Counted from the stretch's first letter, positions 38,278-48,369 are shown. The stretch is 54,641 nucleotides of DNA from Pantoea rodasii (GCF_002095465.1 NZ_MLFP01000022.1:1-54641), one strand, 5' to 3'. A program made the numbers and translations. Notes: generated by a model not told the origin, from the sequence alone.

Positions 38278-38584
38278 CGCGTAATGTCCTGTTCTCCTGC
38301 GAAGCTACTACACGCTCAGTGGTGACCTGTTTCATCACCGCATTCTGCTGCCTGACGGCGGTGACCAGTTCGTTCAGGCCGTTGGCCAGGGCGTCATTTT
38401 TAGATCGCAGGGCGCTGACCTGCGCCTCCTTGCTGCCCAGCATTTCGGTGAGATGCTGGTTGGTTGTTTTAAGCCGCGAATTACTGTCAATAATCAGGCC
38501 CAGCTCAACGCAGATAAGGGCGATGACAAACAGAGGCAAGACGTTTCTGAAAAGGTTCAAAATGTTTAACACAAAAACCCTCAT
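38117..38584 (-). CDS. Rz-type inner-membrane spanin
   Basis: 155 residues. A single N-terminal membrane helix (NVLPLFVIALICVELGLII) is followed by a periplasmic coiled coil (TTNQHLTEMLGSKEAQVSAL, LVTAVRQQNAVMKQVTTE), the layout of Rz i-spanins. The C-terminal 50 residues overlap rz1 in another frame. It lies 74 bases after the lysozyme gene in the same direction. Confidence 0.85.
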   Translation of the reverse strand: MRVFVLNILNLFRNVLPLFVIALICVELGLIIDSNSRLKTTNQHLTEMLGSKEAQVSALRSKNDALANGLNELVTAVRQQNAVMKQVTTERVVASQENRTLRDEIRKNLVGDRCAASPVPAAAADRLRDAARAAGRVPDRQTAAAEPSGRTDRPR

Positions 38585-38658
38585 TCTGCGGCCCGACCGT
38601 TACCCGGCACATCTTCGCGGAACGATGCTCTTCAGTATCTGGTAAGTCAGGCGGTCCA

Positions 38659-39108
38659 TCAGGACGAATAACCCAGGAAAAGGTCCCTTTCATACGCCCG
38701 CCTACGAACCAGTCCTGGTAGTGTCTGTCCGCCGGCTTTGTACCAGGTCAGAAACTGGTCTGCAGCCCCCTGGATATCCCCGGCATTCAGTTTTTTCAGT
38801 AGGGTGGACTTTTCAAAGCTTCCTGCGCCCAGGTTGTAGGTCAGACTGACCAGCGCATCGAACTGGCACTGCGTCAGTCCGACAGTGACGCTGGCGTTAA
38901 CCGGAGCTTCATACTGTTCCAGCCCCACCCGCAGAAGAGCCTCAGCCCTGCCCTGCGTGATGGTCATGCCTGCGTGTATTGGCACGCCGTTGACGGCCTG
39001 AGTCCAGCCGTAGCCAATGGTCCAGACGCCCGCTGAATCCCTATAGGCCGTCAGTGAGCACCCTTCAAAAGCTTTAATCAGATTCAGCCCGGTATTACTG
39101 ATTTGCAT
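38659..39108 (-). CDS. T4-type lysozyme/endolysin (GH24)
   Basis: 149 residues. The catalytic triad spacing E-x8-D-x5-T is visible in IKAFEGCSLTAYRDSAGVWTIGYG (Glu about 15). The GMTITQGRAEALL and FDALVSLTYNLG blocks are also typical of phage muramidases. The ATG at 39108 is chosen because an AGGAGG site at 39117-39122 lies 8 bases upstream; the alternative GTG overlaps that site. No signal peptide or SAR segment is obvious, so it needs the holin to reach the wall. The 5' end overlaps the holin stop by about 14 bases. Confidence 0.92.
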   Translation of the reverse strand: MQISNTGLNLIKAFEGCSLTAYRDSAGVWTIGYGWTQAVNGVPIHAGMTITQGRAEALLRVGLEQYEAPVNASVTVGLTQCQFDALVSLTYNLGAGSFEKSTLLKKLNAGDIQGAADQFLTWYKAGGQTLPGLVRRRAYERDLFLGYSS

Positions 39109-39475
39109 TGCTGTCACCTCCTGTTTTACGGTTTATCCAGCCGTGCAGCTTCACACTGATATAGTCATTGCCCACGTAGCCGATGAAGACGGCTGCGACC
39201 TGGGCGGCGGCATCCGGCACATGCCAGTTAAACAGGGCGCCTGTGACCTCCAAGGTAGGGCTGGAAAAGAAGGCCAGCGCACTGCAGGAAACGGCATCAA
39301 GTATCCGCCTGCCCCACGGGTTCTTTGCATAAGCACCGCGCAGGAGCGAAAACATGCACGCGACTGCGGCATATCCCCATTCGGTTCTGTTGCCATAAAG
39401 CCACATTAAAACTGTAGTCCAGAGGCTGGTGTTATCCTGAGACACGGTTCCTGCTCTTGGCCTGTTCTCAGGCAT
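39095..39475 (-). CDS. Phage-type holin
   Basis: 126 residues with about three hydrophobic segments (LWTTVLMWLYG / GYAAVACMFSLLRGA / VAAVFIGYVG) and a charged C-terminus, like lambda-family phage holins. The start at 39475 (MPENRPRAGT) fits the family better than the upstream extension. Holins form inner-membrane lesions that release the endolysin. As first gene of a holin-lysozyme-Rz-Rz1 set placed just before a Tc operon, it is a plausible component of a type 10 secretion (controlled lysis) system for toxin release. Confidence 0.8.
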   Translation of the reverse strand: MPENRPRAGTVSQDNTSLWTTVLMWLYGNRTEWGYAAVACMFSLLRGAYAKNPWGRRILDAVSCSALAFFSSPTLEVTGALFNWHVPDAAAQVAAVFIGYVGNDYISVKLHGWINRKTGGDSNANQ

Positions 39476-39738
39476 GATAAGTGAGTAAATTATCGTTAAA
39501 CCGGCGAATGAAGCTCCGGATTTCAGGCCGGATGGCGATGCCTCATCACAAATTACCCGTAGGGCAACACTACCCCACATAACCATTGATTTATAATGGT
39601 TATTACCGATCAGTTTCGGCATGAATGATAGTTTTAGGCAATTGATTGAACCGTAATGATCGTTTATTCATTTGATTTCATGATGTTGTCGTCTCGTTAG
39701 TTTTCAAACAACCTGTATGCCGCTTCAGCGGCATGGAG

Positions 39739-39858
39739 GTAAGCTTTAAGTGAGCACCGTATTGACGATTATTAATTGGTGAGTTCTACGTTCCATGGGT
39801 AAACTTTAAGTGAGCGCCGTATTGACGGCTATTTATTGGTGAGATTCACGTTCCAGGG
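39739..39858. repeat. Tandem 60-bp copies of an IS66 3' end
   Basis: 39739-39798 and 39799-39858 are two direct copies of one sequence (GTAAxCTTTAAGTGAGC-xCCGTATTGACG..TTGGTGAG..), differing at roughly ten positions. The motif is the outer end of IS66-family elements. The second copy belongs to the element that follows; the first is the relic of another copy. Confidence 0.75.
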
Positions 39859-40634
39859 CATAAGCTCAGCCACTTTATTCGATGGCCGTTCTGGCAGAAC
39901 ACTCAGGATATGGCGAAGATAAGCTTCAGGGTCGATACCGTTCAGACTGCACGTACCGATCAGACCGTACAGTAGTGCACCACGCTCACCACCGTGATCG
40001 CTCCCGAAGAAGATATAATTTTTCTTGCCAAGACAGACCGCTCGTAGCGCGCGTTCTGCCACGTTGTTATCAGGCTCTGCCAGGCCATCATCGCAGCAGT
40101 AGCACAGCGCATCCCACTGGTTAAGGGCATAAGCGAACGCCTCGCCCAGCCGGGATTTTTTCGAGAGCGTCGCGCTTTTCTCCACCAACCAGTCATGCAG
40201 GGATGCCAGCAGCGGCTTACTCCGGGACTGCCTGGCTGCAAGTCGCTCTGTTGCCGGGCGGCCGCGTATTTCCTCTTCTACCGCATACAGCTCACCGATA
40301 CGTTTCAGGGCTTCCCCGGCTGTCGCCGTCTGAGTACTTATATAGACGTCTTGGATTTTTCGGTGAGCGTGGGCCCAGCATGCCGCTTCTGTTAACGGGT
40401 CACCGTCACGCTCTGCGCTGAACAACCTGTCGTACCCTGCGAAGGCATCTGCCTGCAGTACGCCATGATAATGGCGAAGATGCTGCTGAGGATGCTTCCC
40501 CTGTCGATCCGGGGAGAAGGCGAACCACGCCGCTGGCGGGTCTGGGGATCCCGCGCTCCGGTCATCGCGCACATACGTCCAGATGCGCCCGGTTTTCGTC
40601 TTCTTTCTGCCCGGTGCCAGTACCGGCACCGGCG
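39829..40634 (-). pseudogene. tnpC: IS66 TnpC, 3' exon (C-terminal catalytic part)
   Basis: The reading frame resumes at the intron 3' border with PVPVLAPGRKKTKTGRIWTY and runs through the IS66 core (LQADAFAGYDRLFSAERDG, ACWAHAHRKIQDVY, DNNVAERALRAVCLGKKNY). It ends EAYLRHILSVLPERPSN..LMPWNVNLTNK and a stop at 39829. The catalytic second Asp (ADAFAGYD) and Glu (NNVAERALR) are intact. Full TnpC needs intron splicing and correction of frame breaks in the 5' exon. Confidence 0.85.
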
Positions 40635-42489
40635 GTCAAGTAGACCAGAGGGAACCTCCCCCTCCGGCCGCTCACAGAACCATACGTGAAGCTCTCACCT
40701 CATACGGCTCCTGTTTTCAACTTTATCTGACCATGAACTTCCAGTGTGCAAACAGTGACTTATTACGCTGCCTGATTCGCTCAAGTACTTCGCTGGCGCG
40801 GCTCCGGTGCCACCGGTATTGCTTGTAACGGCATCGGACCCACTTGACCAACCGCCAGTCCAGTATTCGCCATAACCTGTTCATTTCACTTGGATAAAAC
40901 TTCCCGTAATAATTAATCCATCCACGCAGTTGCGGGTTAATTCTTTCCGCGATTTCTTCTGCCGACAGGCTCGTCAGCCACTGAATATTCCATGCCCGGA
41001 ATGTCAGGACGATGGTTTTCTGGGCCTTCTTGCTTATCGCCGGCAGAAAACCGGTGAACAAACCACCTGCAATCTTCCTTGCTGCACGGCGTCGGAAGGT
41101 AAAACCCAGAAAATCGAATGAATAATGACCATCGCTTTTGCGTCTGGTTAGCGGGTGGCAGTTCATGATCCGGGTTTTCTCCGGATGTAACGTTAGCCCG
41201 CAGCTTTTCATTCGTTCCCTGAGTTGGCTGAGAAGCAGACCCGCTTCCCTTTTGCTTCGACAGTGAATGATGCTGTCATCAGCATACCTTTCCCATGAAT
41301 TATTTGGATAGTGTTTCTCCAGCCATTTATCCTGTGCGTAGTGCAGAAAAAGGTTCGCCAGCAAAGGACTGATGACACCACCCTGCGGGGTACCCTTTTC
41401 TGGAGAATGACGATGCCCGTCAGGGAAAATGATCTCAGCTTTCAGCCATCGCACAATGCATAGTCTGACCCATGGGGCCGGATGCAGATGATCCACTGCC
41501 TTCAACAGCAGGGCATGGTCAAGATTATCAAAGAAGCCTTTGATATCCAGATCAATTACCCATTCGTATTTCCAGCAATTCGCTTTTGCCTGTGCAACGG
41601 CATCATGCGCCGATTTTCCCGGTCGATAACCTAATGAAGAGTCGCTGAACAACAGGTCCCATTGCGGTTCCAGTATCATCTTGACTGCCATCTGCGCCAC
41701 CCGATCACTGACAGTGGGGATACCAAGTGGACGGGTTTTCCCGTCTGATTTTGGGATATCCACCCGCTTCACCGGCGGTGGCATATAACAGCCAGAACTT
41801 AACCGGTTCCAGATCTTGTAAGATTCCGAGCCAGATTATGCTCAAACGCTTCTATCGTCACCCGATCCGCACCGGCGGAACCCCGGTTAGCTTTGACCGC
41901 CAGCCAGGCTCTCCAGATAATGGCTTTATCGATCAGATAAGGTTTTGCTTTGTTCAAAATAATCATCCTTTTAGCAGTTGTTGCTTTAAACAAAGCCGAA
42001 TAACGTTCCCCCTTCGCTCCACCGCCATTACAGCGCCTTCGTCACTACTACGGGGAACTCCGTCCCTGTACGCCGCATCGGTACTCTTTCTGCGCGGTGT
42101 TCTGTCACAGTTTCTCCCTTAGCATCGGCGTGTCAGGTTCACACGTTCAGTATCTGAGCCTGAGCAGAGATCATGCCACCTCAATACCGGTTGCCGGATA
42201 GCCAGTAAACAGGTTTCCGCCATCCTTATCCCGGGGGAACGACAAGAACCCGGTTCTGACAACGCTTACACATAACGGCACTTGTCCAGTGGTTCACTCG
42301 CGTTCATCTTTCCTGCTCCTACCTGACGGCTTTTCGCCGCCTTTTCCTCAGCGCTTCCTGTTGTGGCTCTTTACCACAACAGTCTGAGGTGGTTTGTATC
42401 CTCCTCCTGTAAGGCGAATACGGAAGGCCATCTTCCATCTCAGACACAGCATGGGCGGAACCTTCCCGGATCCGTCCTTCGTGTCACAC
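40635..42489 (-). mobile_element. Group II intron inserted in tnpC
   Basis: The intron begins with GTGTGAC at 42489 (consensus GUGYG) and ends with AC at 40635. Joining the flanks gives codons for LHTDDTPVPVLAPG, the uninterrupted IS66 sequence. Near the 3' end the transcript reads GAGCCGTATGAGG...CGTATGGTTC, a domain V hairpin with the catalytic AGC, followed by a domain VI stem and the TCTACTTGAC branch/3' region. It encodes a reverse transcriptase/maturase. Length 1855 bases. Confidence 0.9.
40723..41993 (-). CDS. Group II intron reverse transcriptase/maturase, frame broken once
   Basis: The protein reads and copies the intron RNA and helps it fold. RT blocks are visible: VKANRGSAGADRVTIEAFE (block 0/1), VDIPKSDGKTRPLGIPTV, VIDLDIKGFFDNLDH, FPDGHRHSPEKGTPQGGVISP and the active site RYADDSI, followed by a maturase (X) domain ending AHWKFMVR. 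No C-terminal HNH endonuclease domain is present. The first 60 residues are in another frame, and the break is at about 41820, where one missing T (plus strand A) would restore NLARNLYKIWNRLSSGCY. The corrected length is about 423 residues. Confidence 0.9.
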
Positions 42490-43274
42490 TGTCATCCGTA
42501 TGCAGTTTGCGGCAGTCCATCACGTAGCGGTGAAGAGCCTCTTCCAGCGGGGCCATTAACCGGCAACACGCATCCACCCAGTTGGAGAGCAGAGCCCGGC
42601 TCAGATCCACACCCTGACGGGCAAAGATTTCAGTCTGACGATACAACGGCAGATGTTCGCAGTATTTCGCGGTTAACACACGTGCCAGCAGGCCCGGACC
42701 GGCGATACCCCGATCGATGGGACGTGATGGCGCAGGCGCTTCAGTGATGCAGTATCATCGGGTGCAGGCTTTTTCACCCTGACCGTGCGGATCACTTTCA
42801 GGGCACTGGAGACCAGCTTCAGTTGCTCTGCGCTGACTTCGCTGAGGTATGCCATATCGCTGCCGCAGTCCGGACAGCAGGTTTCGGCGGGCGACAGCCT
42901 GTTTATTTCGCGTGGAAGATGGTCAGGCAGAGGACGACGATGACGGGACTGGCGAAGCTGACGCGGAACCTGCTGATCGTTATCCCGGCCGCTGTAACGG
43001 TCGCTTTGCTGCTCCTGCTGTTTCAGCAGGGCTTCGGCGTCTTCAACCTGTCGGCGAAGTTTTCGGAGCGGGTACCGAACAGCATCCGCCGCAGTTTTTC
43101 TATCTGTGCACGCAGATGCTCTATATCACGCTCTTCGTTCTCTAGTTTCTCTTCGGCGCGGGCCAGCGCCGAACGCAGGAACGACTCAGTCTCTGCAACG
43201 AGGCTGAGTTGATTGTCTTTATGGCGGAGCGCGTCTTCCAGCGCGGCGATACGGGCAAGATAATCCTGATTCAT
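42490..43274 (-). pseudogene. tnpC: IS66 TnpC, 5' exon (N-terminal part), frame broken
   Basis: It starts MNQDYLARIAALEDALRHKD at 43274, a coiled-coil N-terminus typical of IS66 TnpC. The frame breaks at a T4 run near 43060-43063 (one base short for EKLRRQVEDAEALLKQQEQQ). The zinc-binding/DNA-binding part follows (PREINRLSPAETCCPDCGSDMAYLSEVSAEQLKLV), with a further break near 42755. Then KYCEHLPLYRQTEIFARQGVDLSRALLSNWVD leads to LHTDD, where the intron enters. Decayed or mis-sequenced. Confidence 0.75.
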
Positions 43275-43310
43275 GACCCCATTTATAATGCGGTCATGTT
43301 CTTTTTACGT

Positions 43311-43394
43311 AAGCGTCACATCCAGACCGTATTGACGCTTATGCAGATGTGAGATCGACTTTCCACGGCAGCAGATCGCGCAGATGGTTTACGG
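43311..43394 (-). repeat. 3' end fragment of another IS66 copy
   Basis: An outer end GTAAGCGTCACATCCAGAC..CGTATTGACG is followed on the minus strand by the coding end NHLRDLLPWKVDLTSA and stop, the C-terminus of another IS66 TnpC. It abuts the 3' end of the antiporter gene, whose stop lies at 43395. Confidence 0.7.
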
Positions 43395-44723
43395 TTACAT
43401 TTTACCGGACATCATACGTTCCTGGACATCGCGTCCGGCTAGGAAGCCATAGAAGATATAGCCGAACATAACGATGATGGATCCGCCGAACACAGCATTG
43501 CTGCCGCAGGCATATACGCCATAAATGCTATAGATAACGCCGATAGTGCTCACCACCGAAGAGAAACGGTATTCGCGATCAGACACTTTGTTTTTACGCA
43601 GCATCACCTGTAGACCGGTCATCGATAACACATAAGGCACCATGTTGATGAACACCGCTAGGTTAAGCAGGGCATTAAACTGGTTCAACAAGTTAGGTGA
43701 AATTGTCATACAGGCCAGCAGTAATTCAAGGGCTAACATGATGAGCATACCCATGACCGGCGCCTGATCTTTGGTCACTTTGCCAAAGACAGCAGGGAAC
43801 AGTTCGCTATCGGCTGCTGATTTGGAAACCTGGGCATTAGTAAACTGCCAACCCAGTAACGAACCAATACAGGCGATCACCGCAAGGGTGGTTATTATTT
43901 GACCAACCAGCGGGTTAAACATCATAGAGAAGACCAAGCCGAATGGCGCATCGGAGTGCATTAATTCTGCGTTCGGTACAATCCCCTGGATGACAGAGGT
44001 TGAGGCAATATAAACGATAGCTGCGAATGCAGTACCGAACAGGCAAGCTAATGGGACATTTTTCTCAGGGTTCTCTACCGCGGCGGAGTTTGCCCCGGCA
44101 GACTCAATCCCCAAAAACGCCCACAAGGTTAACGAAATACCTGAAGAAACGGCGTTAGCGTTGGACAAATGCTGTGGATTCCAGGCATCCATAAACATTT
44201 TTGGGTCAAACCAGAACCAGCCGATGACCGACAGACCCGCCACCGGGATAATAATGCCCCATACGGTAAACGAGGATATTCGTTCAGTGATCTTGGCCCC
44301 TTTAAAATTGGCTACGGTGGTTAAAATTAAGATGGCCACGACCGTCATGAACGTGTGGATCGGCGTCGATTTTACCCAGGGAGAGAACGGCGCAATGTAA
44401 CCCGCCGCTGAAACGGCAATAGCAACACAGCTTATTACCAGGCAAATATAATAGGTGTAAGACGCGATAAAAAAAGATGACTTACCATGCGCTTCTTGTG
44501 AATAAGCAGACATGCCACCTTCACGCTTACAAAAGCGACCACATTTAGCAAAGGCATAGGCAATACACATAGAACCCATGGCGGTAATAAACCAGGATAA
44601 AATAGATATTGTCCCAGTCTGAGCAAGGCTTGCCGGTAACATAATGATACCTGATCCCATCATATTCACGGCAACAAGAATGGTGAGGCCGAGGACTCCC
44701 ATTTTTTTTGTTTCAGTACCCAT
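43395..44723 (-). CDS. PotE-like basic amino acid/polyamine antiporter (APC family)
   Basis: 442 residues, about twelve membrane helices. The opening KMGVLGLTILVAVNMMGSGI and the IMLPASLAQTGTISILSW block are close to PotE (ornithine/putrescine antiporter). TLWAFLGIESAG is the conserved helix-6 substrate motif of the family. The ATG at 44723 has a TAGGAGAT site; the longer upstream frame is discarded. Because the neighbours are an arginine decarboxylase, ArgS and ArgR, the likely exchange is arginine in for agmatine out across the inner membrane, though sequence alone points to PotE rather than AdiC. It runs divergently from the decarboxylase, with an IS3 remnant between them. Confidence 0.85.
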   Translation of the reverse strand: MGTETKKMGVLGLTILVAVNMMGSGIIMLPASLAQTGTISILSWFITAMGSMCIAYAFAKCGRFCKREGGMSAYSQEAHGKSSFFIASYTYYICLVISCVAIAVSAAGYIAPFSPWVKSTPIHTFMTVVAILILTTVANFKGAKITERISSFTVWGIIIPVAGLSVIGWFWFDPKMFMDAWNPQHLSNANAVSSGISLTLWAFLGIESAGANSAAVENPEKNVPLACLFGTAFAAIVYIASTSVIQGIVPNAELMHSDAPFGLVFSMMFNPLVGQIITTLAVIACIGSLLGWQFTNAQVSKSAADSELFPAVFGKVTKDQAPVMGMLIMLALELLLACMTISPNLLNQFNALLNLAVFINMVPYVLSMTGLQVMLRKNKVSDREYRFSSVVSTIGVIYSIYGVYACGSNAVFGGSIIVMFGYIFYGFLAGRDVQERMMSGKM

Positions 44724-45240
44724 GGTACATCTCCTAATAGATAAGTAATTATTCATTTTTAATAACTTGGTGTGGGTTGTTTTTATCCTATGAAAACATC
44801 CATTTTTTTGTATGACACAATGAGAATGATAAAGCGCAGCATTTATATTCAGAAATGAAACATTTTTTTGTGCGCGCGCCACACCGGCTTTGAAAAGAAT
44901 ATCGAATCGATGAGAAAGATATACAACCTCGATCTGCAAGTCAAAAGCACGGTGTTTTTTATTCGCATGTAGTTTGTAAGCGCATATTTTTCTCGCGCTA
45001 TAAAATGGGTGTTTAAATTTGATCAATATCAATATATTGTTTTTTATTCATTTTATAACGGCACCTTACGTTTTTGTTTTGTTCTGTGGTAGTAGCATCA
45101 TACATCGATGAATAATTGCATTTTTTATGCAGTTATTTATTTAAAATTTCGTGGTTGAGTTGATTTTTTATGAATTTATTCGCGTTGCGAAATATATGTA
45201 CACACTAGCCAATGGCTCCCTTTTTAATAATTAGGTATAT
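44724..45240. promoter_or_regulatory. A/T-rich intergenic region upstream of the antiporter
   Basis: About 500 bases, strongly A/T-rich, without a credible gene. It should contain the antiporter promoter and possibly ArgR operators. I see A/T-rich imperfect dyads of the ARG-box kind (for example TATTCATTTTTAAT near 44749), but none is convincing enough to place. Confidence 0.4.
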
Positions 45241-45800
45241 TGTAGTGGCACACTGATACTGGCCACCTGAACGAAGGTGAAATGTTCATATCAACAATAC
45301 GACAGGTGATCAAATGGCCAAACATTTCACGGCAAAATTTAAGCTCGAAGCAGCAAAGCTATACTTACGTAAGGCCGCTGAGACGGTTAATGTCAGCTAT
45401 TCAGCTATTCAGCTATTCAGCTATTCAGCTATTGCCCGCTGGATTAATAAGCTGAAACTCGAACGCCGGGGTAAAACTCCTGCCGAACTTCCTCTGACGC
45501 CAGAGCAGCTCGAGTTGCGTGAAATGAAGAAAAAATCCAACGTCTTGAAATGGAGAATAAAATCCAACGTCTTGAAATGGAGAATAAAATCCTAAAAAAT
45601 CTACGGTTCTCTTAATGTCGGACTCACTCAACGGCTCACGGTAGTCGACAGGCTGAGAGCGCGGTTTCCGCGTTGTGCCGGACTTTTGAAGTTCATCGCA
45701 GCAGCTACAGGCGCTGGCAGGCTTCGGCCAATGAGCCCGACAGTGAGCGCGTGGCTAAACGCCAAACGAATCGGAGCGACTATATTTTTTAGCAAAACCG
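45241..45800 (+). pseudogene. IS3-family fragment: left end, expanded orfA, start of orfB
   Basis: A left end TGTAGTGGCACACTGATACT precedes an orfA at 45314 (MAKHFTAKFKLEAAKLYL.., HTH NVSYSAIARWINKLK). Two internal expansions are visible: five copies of an 8-bp AGCTATTC/G unit at about 45398-45437 where related elements have two, and two copies of a 27-bp unit encoding KIQRLEMEN at about 45536-45590. An A6 run at 45530-45535 shifts the frame. orfB is present only as a scrambled start (VVDRLRARFP). The element lies between two divergent arginine genes. Confidence 0.7.
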
Positions 45801-46003
45801 CACGTCCCACAATAAAGTTATTGACGACGAATCATTAACTTTTTTGTCCGACACATTGACTGCCTGCGATGAGTGAAAGTTAATAACCTTGTTTTTAAGT
45901 GTTATTAACTAACAAATCTGCAAAGATCTGGCTAAGTGATTCTCTAATATAAGAATCATCTTAAGTCTGTGATTACAAAATATTAAATATCAGAGAGAAG
46001 GTT

Positions 46004-48269
46004 ATGTGTGATAAAACTATTTAATCGTTAGTAATAATGAGTTGACTCATCGCCAACCGAATCCTGCGATTGCTCGTATTGTGGAAACCTTAAAAAGCAA
46101 AGGCGAAAAAGTTCAATATTCATACTCTTATCAGAACGCTGCCTCTTATGTTGTTTCTACTGTGGCGATTGACTGTATTTTGCTGGAGTGGAATGCGCAC
46201 GATATTGCCCAAATTCGTACATTGGTTGAACGCCTGAGCCTGCGCCACGATCAAACGCCGGTCTTCCTGATGGTTAAATCTGCCGGTGATAATGCCAGCG
46301 TCGATGCGGAAGTGATGAACCGTGTGACGGAAACTTTCATGGTGCTGGACGATACCACTGACTTTATCGTTGGGCGTTTACAGGCTGCGGTTAATCGCTA
46401 CGAAAAAATCATGATGCCGCCGTTAATGGCCGCCATGATGGAATATGCCAAAGAAAAAGAGTACTCCTGGTCAGCGCCAGGTCACCAGGGAGGTGTTGGT
46501 TTTTGTAAAACCGCAGTGGGACGTAAGTTTTATGACTTCTACGGCGAGAATATTTTTCGTACCGATATGGGGATTGAGCGTGCGTCACTGGGTTCGATGC
46601 TGGATCACACCGGGGCATTCGGTGAGAGCGAAAAATATATTGCTCGTGTTTTTGGCGCGCACCGCTCTTACTCTCTGGTAGTAGGGACGTCCGGGGCGAA
46701 CCGCACCATTATGCAGGCCTGTCTGACAGATAAAAATATCGCGATTTGTGACCGCAATAGCCATAAATCTATTGAGCAAGGTTTGATGTTAACCGGGGCG
46801 ACGCCGGTGTATATGACGCCGACTCGTAATGCTTACGGCATTATCGGCCCAATCCCGAAAAAGCAGATGTCAGCGGAATATATCCGTGGGCAAGTTGCAG
46901 AAAGCCGCTTTGCCGCACTGCTGGAAGAAAAACGCCCAGCTTACAGTATTGTCACTAACTGTACTTACGATGGCCTGATTTATAATGGCGATATTATTCA
47001 GAACATGCTGGGCGAAAGCTGTGATCGTATCCACTACGACGAAGCTTGGTTTGGGTATTCACGTTTTAACCCGATTTATAAAGGGTTCCACGCGATGCGA
47101 GATGATAAAAAGCGCATGCGAAAGATGCTCCGACTATTTTCGCTACTCACTCTACGCATAAATTGCTCAATGCGCTGTCTCAGGCATCTTACATTCATAT
47201 GCGTGAAGGGCGCGGCAACATTGAACCGGCGCAGTTCAACCAGTCTTACATGATGCATGCCACTACTTCACCGCTTTACTCTATTGCCGCGTCGAATGAT
47301 GTGGCGGCGGCGATGATGGATGGTAAACAAGGCGTCAATTTGACCAATGAAGTGATTGAAGAGGCCGTTGATTTTCGTCAGGCGATTGCTCGTAAGTATG
47401 AGCAATACAAGGAGAATGACTGGTTCTTCAAGCCGTGGAACCCGGAAGTGATTACTGATCCGAAAAACGGCGAAAGATACCCCTTTCCGGAAGCGCCAAA
47501 GCCCATTTTGATGCAGGAACAGAGTTGCTGGATCCTCAATCCGAAAGATAGCTGGCATGGATTTAGCGATCTGGATGAAAACTGGGTGATGCTGGATCCG
47601 GTGAAAGTGAGTCTGTTAACCCCGGGACTGAACGATGACGGTTCATTAAAGGATCGCGGTGTGCCTGCGGCGCTAGTGACAGCGTACCTCTCTAACCTCG
47701 GAATTGTGCCAACCCGTACCACCGATTTCCAAATCATGTTCCTGTTCTCAATGGGGGTGACCAAAGGGAAATGGGTCACGCTGATGAATAGCCTGATGGC
47801 ATTTAAAAAGCATTACGACATGAATGCTCTGTTAAAAGATGTGATTCCAGAGCTGATCAGTGCGGCTCCGGAGCTGTACGGCGAGCTGGGAATACGCGAC
47901 CTGGGAGACAAAATGATCGCCTTCCTGAAAGAGCATAACCCTAGCCATAAACTGAATCAGGCTTATGAGTTGTTACCGCAAATCGATATGTTGCCACGTG
48001 ATGCGTTTAAACAGCTGGTAGCCAACAATGTTGAGCTGGTGTCCATCTATGAGCTGGAAAGCCGTACCGCTGCCAACTCCGTTATCCCTTACCCACCGGG
48101 TATTCCGATGGTGTTGTCCGGTGAGAATTTCGGTGACGAAAATAGTCCTTTGATTGGTTATCTGCGCGGGTTGCAGTGTTGGGACGATACTTTCCCTGGA
48201 TTTGAACATGAAACGGAGGGTACAGAAAAAGAAGACGGCACCTATCATGTGATGTGTTTGAAACGTTAA
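46004..48269 (+). CDS. adiA: AdiA-like biodegradative arginine decarboxylase, frame broken twice
   Basis: PLP enzyme that converts arginine to agmatine and CO2, consuming a proton. Restoring one T in the run at 46020-46022 extends the frame to the ATG at 46004, which has an AGAGAAGG site, giving MCDKTILIVSNNELTHRQPN. Restoring one A in the A5 run at 47107-47111 joins the two main frames. The result is 755 residues, the length of AdiA. Motifs: wing domain 1-130, SAPGHQGGVGF, GASGTSGANRT-like VVGTSGANRT, HYDEAWFGYSRF, the PLP lysine in ATHSTHKLLNALSQ, and the C-terminal FPGFEHETEGTE. AdiA is favoured over lysine/ornithine decarboxylases by overall similarity and by the ArgS/ArgR neighbours. Confidence 0.88.
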
Positions 48270-48270
48270 T

Positions 48271-48300
48271 ACAAAGCCCGGGCTGTGCCTGGGCTTTGTG
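48271..48300 (+). terminator. Terminator after the arginine decarboxylase gene
   Basis: ACAAAGCCCGGGC and GCCTGGGCTTTGT pair almost perfectly around a 3-base loop directly after the stop codon. The T run is short, so termination may be partial and allow readthrough into argS. Confidence 0.7.
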
Positions 48301-48369
48301 ACATCACAGGTTTCATGGCCAACCCCAAAGGGGAGATGGTTTCTACGACTGTACAACAAGAGGTCATTC

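Larger units (their letters stand above)
39799..43310 (-). mobile_element. IS66-family element interrupted by a group II intron
   Basis: The outer end GTAAACTTTAAGTGAGC is at 39799. tnpC runs on the minus strand in two exons (43274-42490 and 40634-39829) around a 1855-base intron. The 5' inverted repeat cannot be placed with confidence, because a second IS66 end in the same orientation begins at about 43311. No tnpA or tnpB is visible. Confidence 0.75.

Noticed and set aside
37969..38584. Rz1 as a spurious overlapping frame
   Set aside because: The lipobox LLTGC, the proline-rich mature start and the nested position are exactly those of real Rz1 genes, so it was kept as a gene.
39739..39858. 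CRISPR-like or iteron array
   Set aside because: There are only two units, 60 bp apart and diverged, with IS66 terminal sequence.
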